Shown here piece after piece: positions 52,242 through 61,969 of a DNA stretch of 64,000 nt. Made by a program: the position numbers and the translations under genes. The stretch is from JAJTFA01 sp051715425. GTDB lineage: Bacteria; Bacteroidota; Bacteroidia; UKL13-3. The DNA is taken from the NCBI GenBank assembly GCA_051715425.1, contig JBPXJS010000009.1, positions 62,001-126,000 of the forward strand, read 5' to 3'. How positions within the stretch are numbered: the stretch's first letter is position 1; each line of letters begins with the position of its first letter. The notes below the pieces were generated by a model. It saw only the letters and a program-made list of their open reading frames with translations, had not been told where the DNA came from and searched no databases.

Positions 52242-55175
52242 ATGAGCGATAATACAGGAACCATACGATTAAGCAAAGCCGCCAAAGAAATTGGCGTGGG
52301 TATTAGCACCATCGTTGAACACTTGGGTAAAAAAGGGCATAAGCTTGAGTCTAACCCCAATACCAAGATCACCGATGAGCAATACGGTATTTTGCTTAGT
52401 GATTTTCAGAGCGATAAAAAAACCAAGGAGGATGCAAAAAGCCTTGGTAAAGCCAAACTCGCCAAAAAAGAAGAGGTAAACATTACCCTTCCTAAGGCTA
52501 AGGAACCTGTAAGTGAGGATGAAGAGGATGATGGAATACTGATTAAAAGCGGACTTGTACCGGAAACAGCCGCAAAAACAGAACCTAAAAAAGAAGAAGC
52601 ACCGGCTGCACCTGTAGCCCCGCCTGTTGAGGTGGTTGCTCCTGAGGTGATAATTGAGCCGGTAGCAACTGAAGAACCTGATGATAAACTGAAACTTACG
52701 GTTTTGGGAAAAATTAACCTCGATGAGTTAAATACCAAAACCAAACCAGATAAGAAGTCGAAAAAAACCAAGGAAAAAGAGGAGAAGGAAGTAAAACCTG
52801 CGGCTAAAGTTAAAGAAACGCCCCAAGAGGAAGTGGTAGCCCCGGTTGTTGAAACAAAACCTGAAACACCTGCCCTTGTTGTTGAAGAAACAGCAGTGCC
52901 TGAAGAAGAAGCTCAGGTGATGGAGCCTAATTACGAAAAACTATCTGGTTTAAAAGTAATGGGTAAGATTGAATTACCTGTTGACCCACCTAAAAAACAA
53001 CCTGTTGCATCTTCGGATAATAACCTGATAAAGAAAAAGAGACGCAGAAAGAACTTTGTTGGCGGAAGCGATAATCTGGATTCTAAAAAAATAGACCAGT
53101 TTAGTAAAGACAAGCCTGCAACACCGGGTCAGGGTGCCGGAGGAGGACCTCGTCATCACAACAATAACCAGAACAAAGGTCCGGGACAACGTTTTGATAA
53201 AGGAAGATTTAATAAAGGGAAGGACAGAAATGCCGCTCCTGATGAAAAGGCAGAGATTACTGAAAAGGAAATTCAGGATAAACTGAAAGAAACACTAGCC
53301 CGCTTAAATCCGGGAAGTAAAAATCCAAATATAGGATCTATTCGCTCCAAGCTTCGTAAACAAAAACGTGATGCAGCAGCTGCAGAACGTGAAGAAGCAG
53401 CAATGGAAGAGGAACTGGCTTCAAAAAAATTAAAGGTAACCGAATTTGTTACCGCTAATGAATTGGCAAAAATGATGGATGTTGGGGTAACCAACGTTAT
53501 CAGTGCATGTATGACATTGGGAATGATGGTTTCCATTAACCAACGCCTTGATGCAGAAACAATAGCTATTGTAGCCGAAGAGTTTGGTTTTGAAGTGGAA
53601 TTTGTATCTGCAGAAGCAGTGGAAGAGGTAGAGGAAGATACAGACTCACCGGAAGATTTAAAACCGCGTGCTCCTATTGTTACCGTAATGGGTCACGTTG
53701 ACCATGGTAAAACCTCCTTGCTCGATTATGTGCGTAAGGCCAATGTAATTGCTGGCGAAGCCGGTGGTATCACCCAGCATATCGGGGCTTATGAAGTAAC
53801 CCTTGCCAATGGTAAACATGTAACTTTCCTCGATACACCTGGTCACGAAGCGTTTACCGCTATGCGTGCACGTGGTGCCAAAATAACAGATATTGTAATT
53901 ATTGTAATTGCTGCTGATGATAGCGTGATGCCGCAAACCCGCGAGGCCATAAGCCATGCGCAGGCTGCAGGTGTACCTATTATTTTTGCCATCAACAAAA
54001 TTGACCGCGATGGTGCTAATCCGGATAAAATCCGTGAGCAACTTTCTGCCATGAATATCCTTGTTGAGGAGTGGGGTGGTAAATATCAGTGTCAGGAAAT
54101 ATCAGCTAAAAAAGGAATCAATATAGACTCGCTGCTTGAAAAGGTATTACTGGAAGCAGAAATACTTGATCTGAAAGCCAATCCAAATAAACGCGCCATA
54201 GGCAGTGTAATTGAAGCTACCCTTGATAAGGGCCGTGGTATCACTACAACTGTAATGGTACAAGCCGGAACACTAAAAATTGGCGATCCTATTTTGGCCG
54301 GTGTGCATAGTGGTAAAGTAAAAGCCATGTTTGATGAGCGCGGCAAAAAAATGAGTGTGGCAGGTCCATCAACACCTGTGGTATTGCTAGGATTTGACGG
54401 AGCACCTCAGGCAGGTGATAAATTTATTGTTCCCAAATCAGATCAGGAAGCAAGGGAAATTTCGAATAAACGCACGCAATTACAGCGCGAGCAGGGAATC
54501 CGTACACATAAACATATTACCCTTGATGAGATTGGAAGACGTTTGGCTATCGGTAACTTTAAGGAACTGAAAGTAATTGTGAAGGGTGACGTGGATGGTT
54601 CAGTTGAAGCATTAAGCGATTCGTTAATTAAACTATCTACTGAAGAAGTTGCAGTAAGTGTAATTTATAAAGGTGTTGGACAAATATCAGAAAGCGATGT
54701 ATTGCTTGCCTCTGCTTCGGATGCCATTATTGTTGGTTTCCAGGTAAGGCCATCATCGCAGGCACGTAAACTGGCCGAGCATGAGTCAATTGATATCCGT
54801 CTGTACTCTATTATCTATAAGGTAATTGATGAGATTAAGGCAGCTATTGAAGGAATGCTTGCTCCAACCATGGAAGAAAAAATTACAGGTAATGTAGAGA
54901 TCCGTGAGGTGTTTAAAATTTCCAAAGTGGGTACCATTGCCGGATGTATGGTTACGGATGGAAAAATTTACCGAAACTCCAAGGTGCGTATTATCCGTGA
55001 TGGGGTGGTAGTGTATACCGGAATGCTGGAGTCACTTAAGCGTTTTAAAGATGATGTGAAAGAAGTGGCTCAGGGATTTGAGTGCGGACTAAACATCCAT
55101 AATTTTAATGATATTAAAGAAGGAGATACCGTTGAGGCTTACGAAGAAGTAGAAGTAAAACGCACGCTGAAATAA
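52242..55175 (+). CDS. infB: Translation initiation factor IF-2
   Basis: A GTPase that brings initiator tRNA to the ribosome. The 977-residue protein has a small N-terminal IF2_N domain (5-50, IRLSKAAKEIGVGISTIVEH), a long charged linker rich in Lys, Glu, Ala and Pro (50-380), and a second IF2_N domain (about 400-450). The GTPase shows G1 VMGHVDHGKTSLLD, G3 DTPGHEA and G4 NKID, followed by domains II-IV. GAGGAG at 52223-52228 lies 13 nt before the ATG, a distant Shine-Dalgarno-like site. A terminator follows the gene. Confidence 0.96.
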   Translation: MSDNTGTIRLSKAAKEIGVGISTIVEHLGKKGHKLESNPNTKITDEQYGILLSDFQSDKKTKEDAKSLGKAKLAKKEEVNITLPKAKEPVSEDEEDDGILIKSGLVPETAAKTEPKKEEAPAAPVAPPVEVVAPEVIIEPVATEEPDDKLKLTVLGKINLDELNTKTKPDKKSKKTKEKEEKEVKPAAKVKETPQEEVVAPVVETKPETPALVVEETAVPEEEAQVMEPNYEKLSGLKVMGKIELPVDPPKKQPVASSDNNLIKKKRRRKNFVGGSDNLDSKKIDQFSKDKPATPGQGAGGGPRHHNNNQNKGPGQRFDKGRFNKGKDRNAAPDEKAEITEKEIQDKLKETLARLNPGSKNPNIGSIRSKLRKQKRDAAAAEREEAAMEEELASKKLKVTEFVTANELAKMMDVGVTNVISACMTLGMMVSINQRLDAETIAIVAEEFGFEVEFVSAEAVEEVEEDTDSPEDLKPRAPIVTVMGHVDHGKTSLLDYVRKANVIAGEAGGITQHIGAYEVTLANGKHVTFLDTPGHEAFTAMRARGAKITDIVIIVIAADDSVMPQTREAISHAQAAGVPIIFAINKIDRDGANPDKIREQLSAMNILVEEWGGKYQCQEISAKKGINIDSLLEKVLLEAEILDLKANPNKRAIGSVIEATLDKGRGITTTVMVQAGTLKIGDPILAGVHSGKVKAMFDERGKKMSVAGPSTPVVLLGFDGAPQAGDKFIVPKSDQEAREISNKRTQLQREQGIRTHKHITLDEIGRRLAIGNFKELKVIVKGDVDGSVEALSDSLIKLSTEEVAVSVIYKGVGQISESDVLLASASDAIIVGFQVRPSSQARKLAEHESIDIRLYSIIYKVIDEIKAAIEGMLAPTMEEKITGNVEIREVFKISKVGTIAGCMVTDGKIYRNSKVRIIRDGVVVYTGMLESLKRFKDDVKEVAQGFECGLNIHNFNDIKEGDTVEAYEEVEVKRTLK

Positions 55176-55194
55176 GTAAAACCATATTGATTAG

Positions 55195-55226
55195 AAAAGG
55201 CTGAACCTCTTGGTTTGGCCTTTTTT
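55195..55226 (+). terminator. Terminator of the rimP-nusA-infB operon
   Basis: AAAAGGCTGAACC (55195-55207) pairs with GGTTTGGCCTTTT around the loop TCTT, with two G-T pairs, ending in TTTTTT to 55226. Confidence 0.88.
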
Positions 55227-55231
55227 ATGCC

Positions 55232-57355
55232 CTATACCGCCCCATTCCATTTCCTTATAAACCATTCCACGCTCATTAAACCAAGCAGTAAAAAGAAAAT
55301 CCACTTCAGGTTAATCCAGCTTTTCATGTCTTCCTGTTTATAAATAACCGGCTTAATATTTTGGTTGTTTTGTATAGCCTTAATCAACTGTTCTGTTTGG
55401 TTGAGATAAAATACCTGTCCGCCCGATTGGGAAGCCAGTTCGTTTAATACCTGATGATCTGCCGTGGTTTGCAAAAACTCAACCTGCAATGGTTCCACAA
55501 TAAACCTGCCTTTAAGTATTTCCTTTTTGTTGTTCACTACAGTAGTTGCATCGTAGGTATAGCTACCCGGGGGCAAGGTACCGGCATCCAGTGTGTATGC
55601 TTTTTCTGTTTTGCTAAATGTAAACGAAAATTCTTTCTGCCTGTTATTGGTAATGGTTAATTGAACTTCGGGTGTATTAATCAATTCATAACTTTCATTG
55701 TATACTTCGGCATCAAAAAGAATATGCTCATTCTCGTTAAAACGCTTTTGGTGGTTTACCCTAAACCGGCCTTTATCATCCTTGCTGGCCAGGTATTGCA
55801 CCATCTTTCCCATCAGGGTATTAAAGGTTTGTTGTTTGCTCAGGTTAAAATCATACAGGCGCCATTTCCATATTCCTTCCCCGCAAATAAATCCCTTTCT
55901 CACTCCTTCTCCTTTTGAAAGAAATAACAATGGGAAATCTGTTTTTACATTTCCTATTTGTTGTTTGAGTAAAATATCATGTTCTCCGTTAATTCTGTAA
56001 TTGGCATAAGGGGCATATAAAGGCGGGAATTTTTTTATGGCAGCTACTTCATCATCACTAAGGGTAAACGAGGAGAAGGTATTTTCAATAGCGGGTAATA
56101 CCTCGTTCAGACTCATTCTGTTGGTGCTTAATTGCAGGTGGGGTTCCACAGCACTAAAAGTACCCGGGTGGGTGAGTGCACCAAGAACATAAAGAACAGG
56201 AATTTTCTTTTCGTGGAGTTGCCTGATAAATACAGCTCCTTCTCCCTGCAATCCCGGTAGTTGATGAAGAATAACCAGACTGATGTCTTTTGTGAGAGAA
56301 GCAGGTGTAATGTCATTTACAAACAGGGTAGCGGCCTCATAATTTTCATTTGAAACAATGCTTTGTTTTAATGCGGCCACATCAGGGTGGGGGGAGTTGG
56401 CAACAATCAGCACCTTTTGTTTGCCGTTAATTACCTGAATAAATACATCAAAGCGGTTGTTTACGTAACTGGCTTCACCGTTTAGTTTATTTATTTGAAG
56501 AATATAATGTTGTGTGCCCTCATTTTTGGCTTCGGCTTCAAAGGCAAGGGTGGTAAAAAAAGTATTTCCGGAAACAGAAATCTTTTGGGTGCTCAATATA
56601 TTGTTGTTGTGAAGCAGGGTTACCGCAGCATCCGACCCGCTGCAGCCAAATGCCTTAACATCCACCTGCATGGGAAAAATATTACCGGCATAGGCCACCC
56701 GGTTGTACCTTACCTGTTGAATAAGGATATCCTTACGCTGGTTGGTATCACCCAAGGCTATGGAATAAACAGGTGCTTTTATTTCAGAAGCATCATAAAC
56801 AGGGTTATTGCCTTCATTATAGATACCATCGGAAGTAAGGATTATGGCACCAATATTTCTTCCGCTATAAGCATTGTTTATTTCCGTAAACATATTGGAA
56901 ATATCAGTTTGCTTCTCATCAAACAGAGCTGGTTGCCCTTGTCTGGCTTCTTTACCAAAAACATAGGAAACAACCTCGTAGTTATCACTCAGTTCTTCGC
57001 TCACCTGTTGAAGTGCGGCCGGCACAGCAGCACGGTAGTTAGAAGAATCTTTACCTGATACAACAGATTGGGAATGATCAGTGGCAAGGATAATAAATGG
57101 TTTTTCTGTTTTGCGAAACACCATTTTTAGCAACGGACCTAATATTAAAAAGGATATGATAAAAAGCGTGAGGAAGCGGAAAAAGGTAAGGGTTCTTTCT
57201 ATCCATTTACCAGTTGGGCCTGTAAGCTCCAGTTTGTTGTTATGGTATAAATACCAGGCACCTGCTCCGGCAAAAAGGAAACAGGGCAGTATAAGCCATA
57301 AAGAATACTCAGTACTGAGAGCCATAAACAGGAGAATAACGTTGGAAAAGATCAT
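55232..57355 (-). CDS. vWA-like membrane protein
   Basis: A 707-residue protein. Two N-terminal membrane helices (about 18-36 and 54-73) precede a von Willebrand A-like domain (about 88-200) with the metal-site motif TDHSQSVVSG. Beta-sandwich regions follow, then a Rossmann-like segment (QKVLIVANSPHPDVAALKQS) resembling the GATase-like domains of such proteins. A C-terminal helix (IFFLLLGLMSVEWFIRK) ends it. The layout matches large Bacteroidota membrane proteins of the Bat/vWA kind, whose role is not settled. The ATG at 57325 (MALSTEYSLW) is an alternative start. It lies 3 nt after fabG. Confidence 0.72.
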   Translation of the reverse strand: MIFSNVILLFMALSTEYSLWLILPCFLFAGAGAWYLYHNNKLELTGPTGKWIERTLTFFRFLTLFIISFLILGPLLKMVFRKTEKPFIILATDHSQSVVSGKDSSNYRAAVPAALQQVSEELSDNYEVVSYVFGKEARQGQPALFDEKQTDISNMFTEINNAYSGRNIGAIILTSDGIYNEGNNPVYDASEIKAPVYSIALGDTNQRKDILIQQVRYNRVAYAGNIFPMQVDVKAFGCSGSDAAVTLLHNNNILSTQKISVSGNTFFTTLAFEAEAKNEGTQHYILQINKLNGEASYVNNRFDVFIQVINGKQKVLIVANSPHPDVAALKQSIVSNENYEAATLFVNDITPASLTKDISLVILHQLPGLQGEGAVFIRQLHEKKIPVLYVLGALTHPGTFSAVEPHLQLSTNRMSLNEVLPAIENTFSSFTLSDDEVAAIKKFPPLYAPYANYRINGEHDILLKQQIGNVKTDFPLLFLSKGEGVRKGFICGEGIWKWRLYDFNLSKQQTFNTLMGKMVQYLASKDDKGRFRVNHQKRFNENEHILFDAEVYNESYELINTPEVQLTITNNRQKEFSFTFSKTEKAYTLDAGTLPPGSYTYDATTVVNNKKEILKGRFIVEPLQVEFLQTTADHQVLNELASQSGGQVFYLNQTEQLIKAIQNNQNIKPVIYKQEDMKSWINLKWIFFLLLGLMSVEWFIRKWNGAV

Positions 57356-57358
57356 TCA

Positions 57359-58105
57359 TTACATCACCATACCACCGCACACGTTGATGGTTTGTCCGCT
57401 GATATAAGCCGACATATCGGATGCCAGAAACAATACACAATTTGCCACATCTTCAGGCGAACCACCTTTTTTAAGTGCGATTCCTTTTACCCATTCCGCG
57501 CGAACTTCAGGGGTAAGCGCTTCTGTCATTTCGGTTTCTATAAAACCCGGAGCTATGGCATTGCAGCGGATATTGCGCGATCCGAGTTCTTTGGCCACAG
57601 ATTTGGTTAAACCAATCATTCCGGCCTTGGATGCTGCATAGTTGGCCTGGCCTGCGTTTCCGGTAATACCAACCACTGATGTAATATTAATAATGGATCC
57701 GGATTTTGCTTTCATCATAGGGCGCATGGCCGACTTTGTTAATGCAAATGCCGATTTAAGATTGGTATCAAGTACTTCGTCCCATTGTTGTTCTGTCATT
57801 CTCATCAGTAATCCATCTCTGGTGATACCTGCATTGTTTACCAGAATATCCAGCGATCCGAATTCCTTTACAATCTCATCAACGATTTTATCGGCTTCGG
57901 CAAATTCAGCAGCGTTGCTTTGAAACCCTTTGGCTTTAATACCCAGTTGCTGCAACTCGGCCTCAAAAGCTTTTGCCTTCTCTACAGAGCTTACAAACGT
58001 AAATGCAATATTGGCTCCCTGCTGAGCCAGCTTAAATGCTATTCCTTTTCCTATGCCTCTGGTGGCACCGGTTACCAATGCTGTTTTTCCTTGCAATAAT
58101 GTCAT
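57359..58105 (-). CDS. fabG: 3-oxoacyl-[acyl-carrier-protein] reductase
   Basis: NADPH-dependent reduction of 3-oxoacyl-ACP in fatty-acid synthesis. The 248 residues carry the SDR features: cofactor motif VTGATRGIGKGIA (11-23), NNAG, the catalytic Ser in INITSVVG, Tyr and Lys in NYAASKAGMIGL, and the C-terminal FLASDMSAYISGQTINVCGG. Length and sequence fit FabG well. Confidence 0.93.
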   Translation of the reverse strand: MTLLQGKTALVTGATRGIGKGIAFKLAQQGANIAFTFVSSVEKAKAFEAELQQLGIKAKGFQSNAAEFAEADKIVDEIVKEFGSLDILVNNAGITRDGLLMRMTEQQWDEVLDTNLKSAFALTKSAMRPMMKAKSGSIINITSVVGITGNAGQANYAASKAGMIGLTKSVAKELGSRNIRCNAIAPGFIETEMTEALTPEVRAEWVKGIALKKGGSPEDVANCVLFLASDMSAYISGQTINVCGGMVM

Positions 58106-58147
58106 GTGTATATAAGATTATCAGCCGTAAATGTAACGCAGAGTAAG

Positions 58148-58795
58148 CTATTGTGCAAATAGATTGTTTGCTGCGGTAATCAGGCTATCGGCATCAATCA
58201 CATGCCCTTCGTTAAATTCAATGATTCTGGCATTTAATGTGCTCATCAGGTGGTAATAAGCCTCATGTTTTTCGGGAATAATAAAGGGGTCTTTTTTGCC
58301 GGTAATATAGGTAACCGGCAATGTGGTTAAAACCGGATGCAATGGTTGTTGAAGCTCATGTGCAATATCTCCGGAGCAAATCACAAAATGATGAAAACGT
58401 GCCTGCTCATCTGCCATCCACCGTGATGCCGTAGCCACTCCCTGAGAAAACCCAAGTAGAATAATTTTTCCGGTAAAAGAAGAAAGGTGAAGCTCCTGGT
58501 ACAATAGGTTCAGGTAGTTGATATAGTCGCTTATTTCATGAGTCCGGTCTTCGCTGGTCATCCAGGTGGCGGCTGGTTTGCCCCCAAAACCTTTTGCATA
58601 AAAACGGTTTAAGCCTTCAGGAGCGATAATGACCCGGTTTTCATTTTTAAGCACATCAAATTCCTGTATAAATTCTTTTGCCAGCTGGGCGTATCCATGC
58701 AATACAAACCATACCTCTGTGGTTTTCTCAGAAAGTGTTCCAAGTGTATAATACCTGGCCGTTCTTTTTACTTCAATAAAATGTTCTTTAGTCAT
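58148..58795 (-). CDS. Alpha/beta hydrolase, carboxylesterase/phospholipase type
   Basis: A 215-residue cytosolic esterase. VWFVLHGYAQLAKEF holds the oxyanion-hole region, LLGFSQGVATASRW the nucleophile Ser117, TYITGKKDPFIIP the acid and EFNEGHVIDADS the final His. It fits the short carboxylesterase (YpfH-like) group. The substrate is unknown. It overlaps the upstream VanZ gene by 8 nt. Confidence 0.85.
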   Translation of the reverse strand: MTKEHFIEVKRTARYYTLGTLSEKTTEVWFVLHGYAQLAKEFIQEFDVLKNENRVIIAPEGLNRFYAKGFGGKPAATWMTSEDRTHEISDYINYLNLLYQELHLSSFTGKIILLGFSQGVATASRWMADEQARFHHFVICSGDIAHELQQPLHPVLTTLPVTYITGKKDPFIIPEKHEAYYHLMSTLNARIIEFNEGHVIDADSLITAANNLFAQ

Positions 58796-59180
58796 TCACA
58801 AAAAAACTAAACCAGGCACAGACAATAGCAGATCCAAATATGTCGGCAGTAAGATCTAAATAATCAAAGGTGCGGCTGGAGGTTAAACACCCCTGCATCA
58901 CCTCGGTTAATAAACCATAAGATGCCGAAATAATAAGTGCTGAAAGAGCTACGGAACGCAGGTTTACGGTGGTGTTTTTTTTTCTCGCCTTTACAATAAG
59001 CAAAGCCTGAATACCGAATAAGGTGGCATGAATGGGTTTATCAAAAGCAAACAAACTTTTTAGCTGAATACTTTCGAGGGTGCCGGTACTGGAAATGGTG
59101 GCAAACAAAATAACCATTGCCCAAAGCAATGCCCATTTATAAACATTTAAAAAATGGAGCAATGGTAATTTGCTGGTCAT
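58788..59180 (-). CDS. VanZ-family membrane protein
   Basis: A 130-residue inner-membrane protein with four helices. DKPIHATLFGIQALLI and SYGLLTEVMQGCLTSSRTFD followed by DLTADIFGSAI are the conserved VanZ stretches. Function is unsettled beyond a link to teicoplanin tolerance in VanZ itself. The ATG directly abuts the pgk stop, so it is part of the pgk operon. Confidence 0.85.
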   Translation of the reverse strand: MTSKLPLLHFLNVYKWALLWAMVILFATISSTGTLESIQLKSLFAFDKPIHATLFGIQALLIVKARKKNTTVNLRSVALSALIISASYGLLTEVMQGCLTSSRTFDYLDLTADIFGSAIVCAWFSFFVND

Positions 59181-60398
59181 TTAGTTTCCGGTAATTGCTT
59201 TAATTCCGGGTAATTCTTTGCCTTCAAAATATTCGAGCAACGCTCCGCCACCAGTAGATACATAACTTACCTTGTCTTCAAAACCAAACTTGGCAACAGC
59301 TGCAGCACTGTCTCCACCACCTATAAGCGAAAAAGCCCCGTTTTGGGTGGCTTCAGCAACAGCAATAGCAGCAGCTTTTGTTCCGGCCTCGTAGTTGCTC
59401 AGTTCAAACACACCCATCGGGCCATTCCATAAAATGGTTTTCGATGCTTTAATCACGGCATTATTGGCTTCTATGGCTTTGGGTCCAATATCCAGTCCCA
59501 TCCATCCTTTTTCAATCATTTTATTATCGCATACTTTGTGGTTTGCCTCATTGGAAAAAGCATCAGCCACAACAGAATCCTCAGGTAATAACAGTTTCAC
59601 TCCTTTGGCTTCGGCTTTTTTCATCAGGTCAAGGCATAATTCCAAACGGTCTTCTTCACAAAGGGAAGAACCAATTTCATAGCCCATCGCTTTAAGAAAA
59701 GTATAGGCCATTCCCCCGCCTATAATCAGGTTATCAACGCGGTCAATCAGGTTCTCCAGAATAAGCAGTTTATCAGAAACCTTAGCCCCACCGGTAATGG
59801 CGGTAAATGGCCTGGCAGCATTACGCATTACTTTCTCTGCATTTTCCACTTCGCGTGCCATTACGTAACCAAAACACTTGGCATCGGGGAAAAACTGAGC
59901 AATAACAGCAGTGGAAGCATGAGCACGGTGTGCGGTACCAAAGGCATCATTTACATAAACATCTCCATATGAAGCCAATTTTTTTGCAAACTCCACATTG
60001 CCTTTTTCTTCGTCTTTATAATAGCGCAGGTTTTCCAGCAGCAATACTTCTCCTGGCTTTAGCGCAGCAGCCATAGAGGAGGCTTCTTCACCAATACAAT
60101 CAGGTGCAAATTTTACAGCTACGCCAAGGAGTTCAGATGTGCGTTGCAGGGTATTCTTCAGGGTATGCCTGTCGTAATCTACTGTCCCATCTTCCTTTAA
60201 CTTTTTGAGCGGGCGACCCAAATGTGACATTAAAATGCAGGACCCGCCATCATTAAGTATTTTTTTTAACGTTGGAATAGTAGCACGGATTCGCGCATCA
60301 TCAGTAATTTCAAATGTTTTTTTGTCGAGAGGAACATTAAAATCCACGCGGATAAGTGCTTTTTTGCCTGAAAAGTTAATATGGTCAACGGTTTGCAT
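59181..60398 (-). CDS. pgk: Phosphoglycerate kinase
   Basis: Transfers phosphate from 1,3-bisphosphoglycerate to ADP in glycolysis. The 405-residue enzyme has ALIRVDFNVPLD near the N-terminus, MSHLGRPLKKLKED, the long NDAFGTAHRAHASTA segment, and the nucleotide-binding SLIGGGDSAAAVAKFG. The frame opens at 60452, but the ATG at 60398 (MQTVDHINFSGKK) fits the family and a -7 box at 60431-60438. Confidence 0.96.
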   Translation of the reverse strand: MQTVDHINFSGKKALIRVDFNVPLDKKTFEITDDARIRATIPTLKKILNDGGSCILMSHLGRPLKKLKEDGTVDYDRHTLKNTLQRTSELLGVAVKFAPDCIGEEASSMAAALKPGEVLLLENLRYYKDEEKGNVEFAKKLASYGDVYVNDAFGTAHRAHASTAVIAQFFPDAKCFGYVMAREVENAEKVMRNAARPFTAITGGAKVSDKLLILENLIDRVDNLIIGGGMAYTFLKAMGYEIGSSLCEEDRLELCLDLMKKAEAKGVKLLLPEDSVVADAFSNEANHKVCDNKMIEKGWMGLDIGPKAIEANNAVIKASKTILWNGPMGVFELSNYEAGTKAAAIAVAEATQNGAFSLIGGGDSAAAVAKFGFEDKVSYVSTGGGALLEYFEGKELPGIKAITGN

Positions 60399-60430
60399 AA
60401 TAAGGTAATTTGGTTTTAGTAAAAGTGGGG

Positions 60431-60438
60431 CAAAAATA
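60431..60438 (-). promoter_or_regulatory. -7 box for pgk
   Basis: The minus strand reads TATTTTTG, a perfect TAnnTTTG, with a leader of about 27 nt to the ATG at 60398. The -33 box is not recognisable. Confidence 0.4.
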
Positions 60439-60467
60439 CTTTTTTTGAGCATAATTAGTACCTAAAC

Positions 60468-60920
60468 ATGTTTTACAGAAATCAACCATTTACAGCCATT
60501 ATCCTATTGATCCTTCTTATAGCAGGATGCAGTGGTAAAAAAGAGGAACAATTATGTAAAACCTGGCAGGTGTCGGATGTTGTTTTTTTAAACGAGTCGC
60601 AAAGCCTGGTGCAAAGTGATACCATGCAGGGAAACATGCAGCAGGTAACCAAAGAGGTGCTGAGCAATGTGTTAAAGAAAAACATTTACGAGTTTAAAGA
60701 TGATGGCACTTACTTAACCGGCAATGCCATGGCCAATGCTGAAGGTAAATGGGAGCTGGAGGGTAAATCTATCCGGTTTATTACTGAAAAAGAGGGCAAA
60801 CGCACGGATAAAATGATACCGATAGAAAAGTTGCAGGACGATACGTTGATCCTTATTCTTGAAAACGACCAGTCGAGTTTGCAGATGAAGCTTATACTTA
60901 CTCCCCAAAAACCTTACTGA
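60468..60920 (+). CDS. Small lipoprotein, lipocalin-like
   Basis: A 150-residue lipoprotein. Its signal peptide ends in the lipobox LIAGC (Cys21). The mature part follows the pattern of short lipocalin-like domains: CKTWQVSDVVF, IYEFKDDGTYLTG, GKWELEGKSIRFITEKEG. The ligand is unknown. Its stop overlaps the Rieske gene's ATG (TGATG). Confidence 0.75.
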   Translation: MFYRNQPFTAIILLILLIAGCSGKKEEQLCKTWQVSDVVFLNESQSLVQSDTMQGNMQQVTKEVLSNVLKKNIYEFKDDGTYLTGNAMANAEGKWELEGKSIRFITEKEGKRTDKMIPIEKLQDDTLILILENDQSSLQMKLILTPQKPY

Positions 60921-61273
60921 TGCCTAAAATGACGTGGTACAAAGTGTACGATTTTGCCAAACACGGTGCTGAACCGCAGCAGGTAAATGCAGTGAGAACT
61001 ATTGATATTGAAGGGAAGAGAATTTGCCTGGCACGTACAGAAGAGGGATATTTTGCGGTTGATGATAAATGTCCGCATGCAGGTGCAAGGCTGGGAATGG
61101 GTGGCTGGTGCGATAAAGGAATGGTGGTATGCCCTGTGCACCGTTATAAATACGATGCTAAAACCGGAAAGGGTTTGCAGGGAGATTATATTCAAACCTA
61201 CAAAACAGAACTTAGAAAGGATGGCGTATACGTGGGGCTGGAAAGCAACAAACCACGATGGTGGCCTTTTTAA
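60920..61273 (+). CDS. Rieske [2Fe-2S] ferredoxin-like protein
   Basis: A 117-residue soluble electron-transfer protein. The cluster ligands are Cys51-x-His53 in KCPHAGARLG and Cys71-x2-His74 in CPVHRYKYD. There is no membrane anchor, so it resembles the small ferredoxins of dioxygenase or NirD type. No oxygenase gene lies nearby, and its partner is unknown. Its end overlaps the convergent response-regulator gene by 4 nt. Confidence 0.88.
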   Translation: MPKMTWYKVYDFAKHGAEPQQVNAVRTIDIEGKRICLARTEEGYFAVDDKCPHAGARLGMGGWCDKGMVVCPVHRYKYDAKTGKGLQGDYIQTYKTELRKDGVYVGLESNKPRWWPF

Positions 61274-61965
61274 TCAACAAACTTGTAGCCTACCCCTCTT
61301 TGTGAAAGAATATACCTCGGGTTTTTAGGATCATCCTCAAAATATTTCCGTAGAGAAAGGATAAAATTATCAATGGTACGTGTGTTTGGTATTACGGTAT
61401 AGTCCCAAACTACTTTAAGAATATGTTCCCTGCTTACCACCTGATTTTTGTTTTCAATAAGTAGTTTCATTAGCAGGATCTCTTTTTTGGTAAGGTCTAT
61501 TTTACCTGAAACACCTACGGCTTCATAACTCTCAAAATTTATATTGTTCTTCCCGAATGTATAGAGAGAGCCCACCTTGTTGGTATCGCTGTTTTTTTGT
61601 TTAGCCCGTTTTTCAATCAGTTTTTTCACGCGCAACAGCAACTCTTCCAGATCAAATGGTTTGGTCAGGTAATCATCAGCGCCTTTGCGCAAGCCCTGAA
61701 TACGGTCGGCCGGGGTGTTTTTGGCAGAAAGAAACAATACAGGAACATCTGAATCATGCAGGCGTATATGCTCACAAACCATTAAGCCATCCATTTCGGG
61801 CAGCATAATATCAAGTACAACCAGGTCAAACTTTTGTTCGCGGAATGCCCTTACCGCACTATTTCCATCAGCAACAGCAAAAACCTGAAAACCTTCCATT
61901 TCCAGATTTAATTTAAGGGCATGTTGTAAATGCTCTTCGTCTTCAACCAACAAAATTCGGTGCAT
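61270..61965 (-). CDS. OmpR-family response regulator
   Basis: A 231-residue regulator. The receiver domain (1-120) has LLVEDEEH (Glu8, Asp9), phospho-acceptor Asp52 in VVLDIMLPEMDG, Ser/Thr switch FLSAKNTP and Lys in YLTKPF. A winged-helix DNA-binding domain follows (about 140-231, DLTKKEILLMKLLIENKNQV, ILSQRGVGYKF). It is the partner of the histidine kinase 4 nt upstream. Confidence 0.93.
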   Translation of the reverse strand: MHRILLVEDEEHLQHALKLNLEMEGFQVFAVADGNSAVRAFREQKFDLVVLDIMLPEMDGLMVCEHIRLHDSDVPVLFLSAKNTPADRIQGLRKGADDYLTKPFDLEELLLRVKKLIEKRAKQKNSDTNKVGSLYTFGKNNINFESYEAVGVSGKIDLTKKEILLMKLLIENKNQVVSREHILKVVWDYTVIPNTRTIDNFILSLRKYFEDDPKNPRYILSQRGVGYKFVD

Positions 61966-61969
61966 GCAA